Assembly (NCBI GenBank): GCA_030527105.1
Contig: JAUNBK010000007.1
Coordinates: 1-50,772, forward strand
Source of the DNA: Planctomycetia bacterium
GTDB lineage: Bacteria > Planctomycetota > Planctomycetia > Pirellulales > Thermoguttaceae
Direction of reading: 5' to 3'
DNA length: 50,772 nt
The position numbers and the translations under genes are program-made. The notes under the pieces are model-generated. The model did not search any database. It saw only the letters and a list, made by a program, of their open reading frames with translations, and was not told the origin of the DNA. The first letter of the stretch is position 1, and each line of letters begins with the position of its first letter. Of this stretch, positions 46,488-50,772 are shown piece after piece.

Positions 46488-47126
46488 TTATCTAACAAGT
46501 AGTTGTGAAGGATGGACTTCAACGGGTTCCCATAACCCATGCAGCCCGATATAGTTCCAAAGGTTTTTAGCCTCTTCGCACTTCAGTCGGCAGCGGACGA
46601 TGCTCGCGAGTGGTTCGCACACGACAAGCCCAATTGCACCGGAGAGGTGGCGTTTGAGGATCCATTGGATTGTTTTTTGAACGCGATGAGTCACATCTTG
46701 GAAGGATTCTCCTCCTGGCGGGACAATCGCTTCTGGGGACGCCGCCCAATTTCGATAGTTGCGCGGCTGGCGTTGTTGTAGTTCGTTTACGCGCATTCCT
46801 TGCCAAAGTCCTTGATTTTGGTTCTGGAGTCCCTCCAGTGCTTTTTTAGGGATGCGCAATTCTTGGGCGATATCCCTTGCTGTTTCCTGCGCGGAGTGGC
46901 AGGGGGCGTAATAAATTTGGGAGATCATCTCCTTTTTTAAGTCGTCCGCAAGTTTTTGAACCTCATCCCGCCCTCTCTCCGTGAGGCGGACGTCCAAATT
47001 CCCTTGGATGCAGCGTTGTTCATCAAACGTCGTTTCTCCCGGACGAATGATCAGAATGCGCAAAATGGACTCCTCCGCCTTGCGTTCTGAAGTCTGGCTG
47101 AACGAAAACTTCCACGTTTGTAACAT
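46488..47126 (-). CDS. Histidine-phosphatase-fold protein without catalytic His
   Basis: 212 residues. The fold signature is ILIIRPGETTFDEQRCIQGNLDVRLTERG, where the family has L-x-R-H-G-E-T: the catalytic His is Pro29. The second His, normally in V-x-S-H, is replaced by Glu in VVCEPLAS (170-174), and the Arg of S-x-x-x-R-A-x-x-T-A is Ser. So it should have lost phosphatase and mutase activity. I recall similar R-P-G variants in planctomycetes, so it may be a conserved non-catalytic relative. The start has AGAAAGG upstream. It forms a unit with mrp. Confidence 0.8.
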   Translation of the reverse strand: MLQTWKFSFSQTSERKAEESILRILIIRPGETTFDEQRCIQGNLDVRLTERGRDEVQKLADDLKKEMISQIYYAPCHSAQETARDIAQELRIPKKALEGLQNQNQGLWQGMRVNELQQRQPRNYRNWAASPEAIVPPGGESFQDVTHRVQKTIQWILKRHLSGAIGLVVCEPLASIVRCRLKCEEAKNLWNYIGLHGLWEPVEVHPSQLLVR

Positions 47127-47167
47127 AATGCCTTTCTATGGGTTAGGGCGCAGACACACTCATCCTG

Positions 47168-47215
47168 CTCGAAAATCCACCCGGGGTCTCAATGGACTTT
47201 CGGTGGATTTTCGAG
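47168..47215. repeat. Perfect 14-bp inverted repeat upstream of the phosphatase-like gene
   Basis: CTCGAAAATCCACC (47168-47181) and its exact reverse complement (47202-47215) flank a 20-base loop. The hairpin lies in the 113-base gap between rpe and the phosphatase-like gene. There is no T tract on either strand. It could protect the rpe message or lower downstream expression. Confidence 0.7.
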
Positions 47216-47239
47216 AAACTCGTTGGATTTCGCCGCTAT

Positions 47240-48028
47240 CTACACGCTCTCGTTTTCGAGCACGGCATGGAGACGCTTAAAGTTTGCGCCCAAATCCGGA
47301 CAATGAAAAAGGGCGGTTCCCATGACGAAACCCGTTGCGCCGTTTAATTTTAACGTTGGGATCAATTCCTCATTGACGCCCCCGTCGATACTCCTCAGGA
47401 GAGACGAAGGTGCGTGCTCTCGAAGACGCTGCAATTTCGCCAGCGTTTCGGGATGAAAGGATTGCCCACCAAAACCAGGCATGACGCTCATGATGAGTAT
47501 GTTTTCACATTGAGAGAGCCACGGAGCGAGAATCTCCGCAGGCGTGGGAGGAATAATGGATAACCCTGCCGCCAAACCTTGCTGATGAACGCTGTCGAGA
47601 TACGCTCCGACACGCTCGACAAGCGCCGCCGCATCAGGAACTCTCGCTGGATCGCACCCTTGCCGCGCGCAATTCCCACCGGGGGAAAGCTCGTCCGCAA
47701 CCGCTTCAACGTGAAACGTGAGCGCATCCGCGCCCGCCTTGCGAAACGCACCAAAGTACTCTGCCGGGTGCGAAAGCATCAAGTGGACGTCCAATACAAG
47801 ATCGGTCGTCTGTCGAATCGCCTCGACAACGGGAATTCCAAAACTGAGGTTCGGGACAAAATGCCCATCCATAATATCGAGATGAAGTGCCTGCGCGCCC
47901 GCTTCCTCAAGCGCCCGAATGTCGGCTTCAAGCCGTGCGAAATTGCTCGCGAGCACGGAGGGGAGGATAAACGCGTTGTGCGTCAGGGACTCAAATTTTT
48001 GTCGTGAGGATAAGGAGGAGTTACTCAT
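47240..48028 (-). CDS. rpe: Ribulose-phosphate 3-epimerase
   Basis: 262 residues from the chosen ATG at 48028. The TIM-barrel motifs are LPSVLASNFARLEADI, ALHLDIMDGHFVPNLSFG, LDVHLMLSHPAEY, VMPGFGGQSFHPE and the phosphate loop SIDGGVNEE. The metal ligands His and Asp are present. It interconverts ribulose-5-phosphate and xylulose-5-phosphate in the pentose phosphate pathway. There is an insert of about 25 residues (ELSPGGNCARQGCDPARVPDA) compared with the usual enzyme. No strong ribosome binding site is seen, and an in-frame GTG 15 codons upstream is an alternative. Confidence 0.93.
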   Translation of the reverse strand: MSNSSLSSRQKFESLTHNAFILPSVLASNFARLEADIRALEEAGAQALHLDIMDGHFVPNLSFGIPVVEAIRQTTDLVLDVHLMLSHPAEYFGAFRKAGADALTFHVEAVADELSPGGNCARQGCDPARVPDAAALVERVGAYLDSVHQQGLAAGLSIIPPTPAEILAPWLSQCENILIMSVMPGFGGQSFHPETLAKLQRLREHAPSSLLRSIDGGVNEELIPTLKLNGATGFVMGTALFHCPDLGANFKRLHAVLENESV

Positions 48029-48493
48029 AATTTGAGAGCGATGTGTGAAAACAAATACAACGTGAGTCGTCACGTTTGAATGTAAAAAATGAAAAACTGC
48101 AAAACTTAGAAGGAGTCTGGCAAGTTTTTCTTTTTTAGACTATCGGCAGCTTGCGCAAAATGAGTAAAATAAAATGAGGCTTTTTTCCTCAATTTGATAA
48201 GGTGGGGGGGGGCTTGCGTCGCTTTTTGCGATAATGACGAAAATTCCAACAAGAGGGATTCTGTTGGCAAGGCGATTCACTTGGCTCCACGAGAGATTTC
48301 GCCAGACTGAACAGCGTTAGAACGCGTGTCGCTCCGTGAATGTCCCTTTCGAATCGCCTCCAAATCTCATGGATTCCACGCTTCATCGCCAAAAAGAATC
48401 CAAAACGCGCAAAAAACAACACGAGGACAGAGACGTTTTATCGAAAATAACTTTTTCTTAAAATTTTTTTATTTTTTTTCCGAAATTTCCCAT

Positions 48494-48531
48494 CCCCCCC
48501 ACTTGACAAGGTTTTTCACAGTGGTTAAAAT
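48494..48531 (+). promoter_or_regulatory. Promoter with poly-C element, for the surface protein
   Basis: Seven C (48494-48500), then AC, TTGACA (48503-48508), 17 bases and TAAAAT (48526-48531). The -35 box is perfect. The C run is two bases further upstream than in the ribosomal and tRNA promoters. Confidence 0.7.
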
Positions 48532-48534
48532 TAC

Positions 48535-48559
48535 ATTTGTCGCGTGACAGGCGGCAAAT
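48535..48559 (+). promoter_or_regulatory. Hairpin at the 5' end of the surface-protein mRNA
   Basis: ATTTGTCGC (48535-48543) pairs over nine positions, with one G-T pair, to GCGGCAAAT (48551-48559). It would sit at the very 5' end of the transcript, where such stems often slow mRNA decay. Confidence 0.5.
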
Positions 48560-48605
48560 TTCAAGTGATTTTCGAAACAACAACTCCTTAAGAAAGGTGG
48601 CTATT

Positions 48606-50772
48606 ATGTTCACACACACGCACACGAAAAGTTTTCGTCGCGGAAACAAACGATTGAAAGGTCTCCAAAGCCGCTCTCTGAGAGTTGAGTCGCTGGAGGA
48701 GCGGGCTTTGTTGAGCGTCAGTCCGGCGGACTACTCAGCAATTTGCGAACAATATGCGGAATTCGGGCTTCCGCAGAATCTGAAAGATATCAATCTGATT
48801 GAAATCACAGCCAACGAACTCTCCGCAGGATCTCTGAACGAGGCGATTGTCCAAGCCGCCAAAACAACTGAATCCGACCTTATCGTTCTTCGCACCACCG
48901 CCGATAAAAACAGTATCGTCTACGCAACCGCCGCAGACAGCGTTTCTATCGACATCGACGCCGAAAAGTTCGGCTCCGTCACCATCGTCTCCCTTGGCGA
49001 CGCCCCCCTCACACTCGACGCGAACCGACTCTCCGGTGTCATATACACTGGTGACGATAGCATCGTCAACCTTGGCGGTCTCAAGATTACTGGCGGCAGT
49101 GCGGATGTGGGCGGCGGGATTTTCAACTTCGGCAATTTGACGGTCACGGACTCCACAATTTCGGGCAATTCGGCAGACAATGCCGGCGGCGGGATTGCCA
49201 ACGCCGGCAATTTGACGGTCACAAACTCCACGATTTCGGGCAATTCGGTCTGCGCGATTTCGGGCAATTCGACAGGGGTCGGCGGCGGGATTGCCAATGG
49301 CGGCAGTTTGACAGTCACAAACTCCACGATTTCGGGCAATTCGGCAGGCAGCGGCGGCGGGATTGACAATGACGGTGGCATTTTGACAGTCACGAACTCC
49401 ACGATTTCGGGCAATTCGGCAGACAATGCCGGCGGCGGGATTCACGATTACTACGGCAATTTGACAGTCACAAACTCCACGATTTCGCGCAATTCGGCAG
49501 AATTTGCCGGCGGCGGGATTTCCGGTTCCTACGGCGAGATCTACGTCTACAACACGATCATTGCCGAAAACGCGTCCTTACCTGTGGGCGTTGATTTCTA
49601 CGGGCAAGGCGGTGTGGCTTACGGCTATAACACGCTCTCCTCTTACACTGGGTGGAACGGAGAGAACAATTACGAGTACGATTCGTCGAAACCGCTCTTC
49701 ACTGATGCTGCAAACGGCGATTTTACGCTGGCAGCCGATTCGCAGGCGATTGACAAGGGGCATTCCCCATACGTTTCGTCTTTGACCGATTTGGCTGGGA
49801 ACGTTCGTGTTCAGGGTGAGACTGTTGATCTTGGGGCTTATGAGTACTGTTCTGGCACGGGCACGCTGGAGACGCGATCGACCGTTGTGACTACGCTTGA
49901 GGATGTCGTCAATTTTTATGACAACAAAATATCGTTGCGCGAAGCGGTTTTATACGCGACGGACGGGGCGAAAATCACGTTTGCATCCGACTTGTCTGGC
50001 GGCACGATTGTTCTTGGCGGCGCGGAAATAAAACTGACGCGAGGCATAACGATTGATGCGTCGGCGTTTTACGATAGCGATTCGGATACCCCAGGCATTA
50101 CGATCGACGCCGACGACAGAAGTCGGGTATTCTGCGTAACCGGTGGCAGTAAGACCGCTCCTGTAGCCTTGATTGGGCTTGCGATTACTGGCGGTTATGC
50201 CAGCTACGGCGGCGGGATTTACAACTACGGTCATTTGACAGTCACGGACTGTCTGATTTTTGAGAACTGTGCGTCCGCCGCTGGCGGGATTCTCACCACC
50301 GGCGTGCTCACGGTTACCAACTCCACGATTTCTGGCAACGCCAGCGGTGAAGGCGGCGGCGGGATTATCAATGCCTGCAATGGGGTTGGCAATACCGTCC
50401 CTGGCTATTTGACAGTCACAAACTCCTTAATTTCTAACAACAGTACGTCTTGGGGCGGCGGTGGGATTAGCAACTTCTCTAGCTATTTGACGGTTACAAG
50501 CTCCATGATTGTGGGGAACGAAGCAAGCAACGGTGGCGGGATTTACAGCAGTGACGGTTATTTAACGGTTACAAACTCCGAGATTCTGAACAACAAAGCA
50601 AGCGGCGACGGCGGCGGGATTCTCTCCGGTGACGGATTATTAACGGTCACGAACTGCTTGATTTCGACCAACGAAGCAGACGACGATGGCGGCGGGATTT
50701 ACAGCTACGGCGATTTGACGGTCACGAACTGCTTGATTTCGACCAACGAAGCAGACGACGATGGCGGCGGGA
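48606..50772 (+). CDS. Pmp-like repeat surface protein (3' end outside the window)
   Basis: 722 codons are open to the window end. The start has AAGAAAGGTGG upstream. The N terminus is basic (KSFRRGNKRLKGLQSR), then LRVESLEERALLS, the motif typical of planctomycete exported proteins, with no ordinary signal peptide. Residues 40-150 are a head domain. From about residue 160 the unit GGGI-x-N-x-G-x-LTVTNSTISGNSA is repeated many times, as in chlamydial Pmp and other beta-helix adhesins. A choice-of-anchor-type segment (DLAGNVRVQGETVDLGAYEY) closes the first block near 410, then SLREAV begins a second block. The C terminus is not seen. Likely a cell-surface or adhesion protein. Confidence 0.8.
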   Translation, partial: MFTHTHTKSFRRGNKRLKGLQSRSLRVESLEERALLSVSPADYSAICEQYAEFGLPQNLKDINLIEITANELSAGSLNEAIVQAAKTTESDLIVLRTTADKNSIVYATAADSVSIDIDAEKFGSVTIVSLGDAPLTLDANRLSGVIYTGDDSIVNLGGLKITGGSADVGGGIFNFGNLTVTDSTISGNSADNAGGGIANAGNLTVTNSTISGNSVCAISGNSTGVGGGIANGGSLTVTNSTISGNSAGSGGGIDNDGGILTVTNSTISGNSADNAGGGIHDYYGNLTVTNSTISRNSAEFAGGGISGSYGEIYVYNTIIAENASLPVGVDFYGQGGVAYGYNTLSSYTGWNGENNYEYDSSKPLFTDAANGDFTLAADSQAIDKGHSPYVSSLTDLAGNVRVQGETVDLGAYEYCSGTGTLETRSTVVTTLEDVVNFYDNKISLREAVLYATDGAKITFASDLSGGTIVLGGAEIKLTRGITIDASAFYDSDSDTPGITIDADDRSRVFCVTGGSKTAPVALIGLAITGGYASYGGGIYNYGHLTVTDCLIFENCASAAGGILTTGVLTVTNSTISGNASGEGGGGIINACNGVGNTVPGYLTVTNSLISNNSTSWGGGGISNFSSYLTVTSSMIVGNEASNGGGIYSSDGYLTVTNSEILNNKASGDGGGILSGDGLLTVTNCLISTNEADDDGGGIYSYGDLTVTNCLISTNEADDDGGG
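49110..49520 (+). repeat. Near-identical tandem DNA repeats in the surface-protein gene (block 1)
   Basis: Five or six units, each about 69-72 bases, containing GGCGGCGGGATT, TTGACGGTCACAAACTCC and ACGATTTCGGGCAATTCG. One unit has an inserted short duplication (about 49235-49275). High DNA identity suggests recent gain and loss of units by recombination. Confidence 0.85.
50200..50772 (+). repeat. Tandem DNA repeats in the surface-protein gene (block 2)
   Basis: About nine units of 54-75 bases with GGCGGCGGGATT and TTGACGGTCACGAACTG. The last two full units are identical from GACGGTCACGAACTGC to GACGACGATGGCGGCGG (about 54 bases). The window ends inside a unit, so the copy number is unknown. 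Confidence 0.85.

Larger units (their letters stand above)
48029..48605. other. Gap of 577 bases before the surface-protein gene
   Basis: The rpe promoter must lie near 48029-48120. From 48180 to 48480 no supported gene is seen; a 77-codon minus-strand frame at 48189-48422 has no ribosome binding site or recognisable motif. A long poly-C promoter and a 5'-end hairpin lie at 48494-48559. Confidence 0.45.

Noticed and set aside
48189..48422. A 77-codon minus-strand frame upstream of the surface-protein gene
   Set aside because: No ribosome binding site and no motif; very basic and low complexity.
49110..50772. A possible CRISPR array in the surface-protein gene
   Set aside because: The repeats are in frame, code for a regular GGGI...LTVTN unit, and the 'spacers' are not unrelated sequences, so it is a protein repeat.

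Overview
The window looks like a chromosomal segment of a planctomycete (phylum Planctomycetota; the genus cannot be told from the sequence alone). Signs of this: an EF-Tu with a planctomycete-type switch I, LpxC and LpxA for lipid A, a secretin with a very long N-terminal extension, a csrA gene, a futalosine-pathway MqnD, an FG-GAP/VCBS secreted protein, a zinc-ribbon protein, and a surface protein that opens with the 'ESLEERALLS' type N-terminal motif of planctomycete exported proteins. There are no phage genes, no transposase and no rRNA genes.

Layout. 1-3470: flank with inverted repeats, a large secreted FG-GAP protein on the minus strand, and the remnant of an ankyrin gene cut by a dispersed repeat. 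3521-18271: the information-processing core on the plus strand: tRNA-Thr, tRNA-Tyr, tRNA-Gly, tRNA-Thr, tuf, tRNA-Trp, secE, nusG, rplK, rplA, rplJ, rplL, rpoB, rpoC. The rplKAJL block ends at a strong terminator. rpoBC then has its own promoter and a 340-base leader that holds a 16-codon open frame running into a terminator-like hairpin. 18389-26875: a DUF167 gene, then minus-strand genes for nucleotide-sugar metabolism (UDP-glucuronate decarboxylase type), lpxC, a small bL12-CTD-like protein, an rRNA-type methyltransferase, a polytopic membrane protein, rplM-rpsI, a small membrane protein and lpxA. 27409-32436: a TPR-like gene and a zinc-ribbon gene on plus, facing a giant secretin on minus. 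32820-37839 (minus): an MmeI-like single-chain restriction-modification enzyme broken by a one-base frameshift, a HEAT-repeat protein and ispD. 38039-43741 (plus): mqnD, a parS-like site, a DUF1015 gene, parA, parB, and a bile-acid/sodium-symporter-like protein. 44223-48028: a Tat-exported C_GCxxG_C_C-type protein and csrA on plus, then mrp, a degenerate histidine phosphatase and rpe on minus. 48606-end: a repeat-rich Pmp-like surface protein that leaves the window still open.

What is not explained by the genes. (1) A roughly 105-base dispersed element with partly palindromic ends occurs at least seven times: once at each side of the FG-GAP gene, as four copies around the C_GCxxG_C_C and csrA genes, and once, diverged, before the restriction gene. 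One copy supplies the last codon and stop of mrp, and another abuts the ankyrin remnant. (2) At least five promoters carry a run of six or seven C just before the -35 region, three of them with identical geometry. (3) The rpoBC leader looks like an attenuator. (4) Several intergenic regions hold perfect 13-14 bp inverted repeats without T tracts. These are readings of the sequence; no search or folding program was run.
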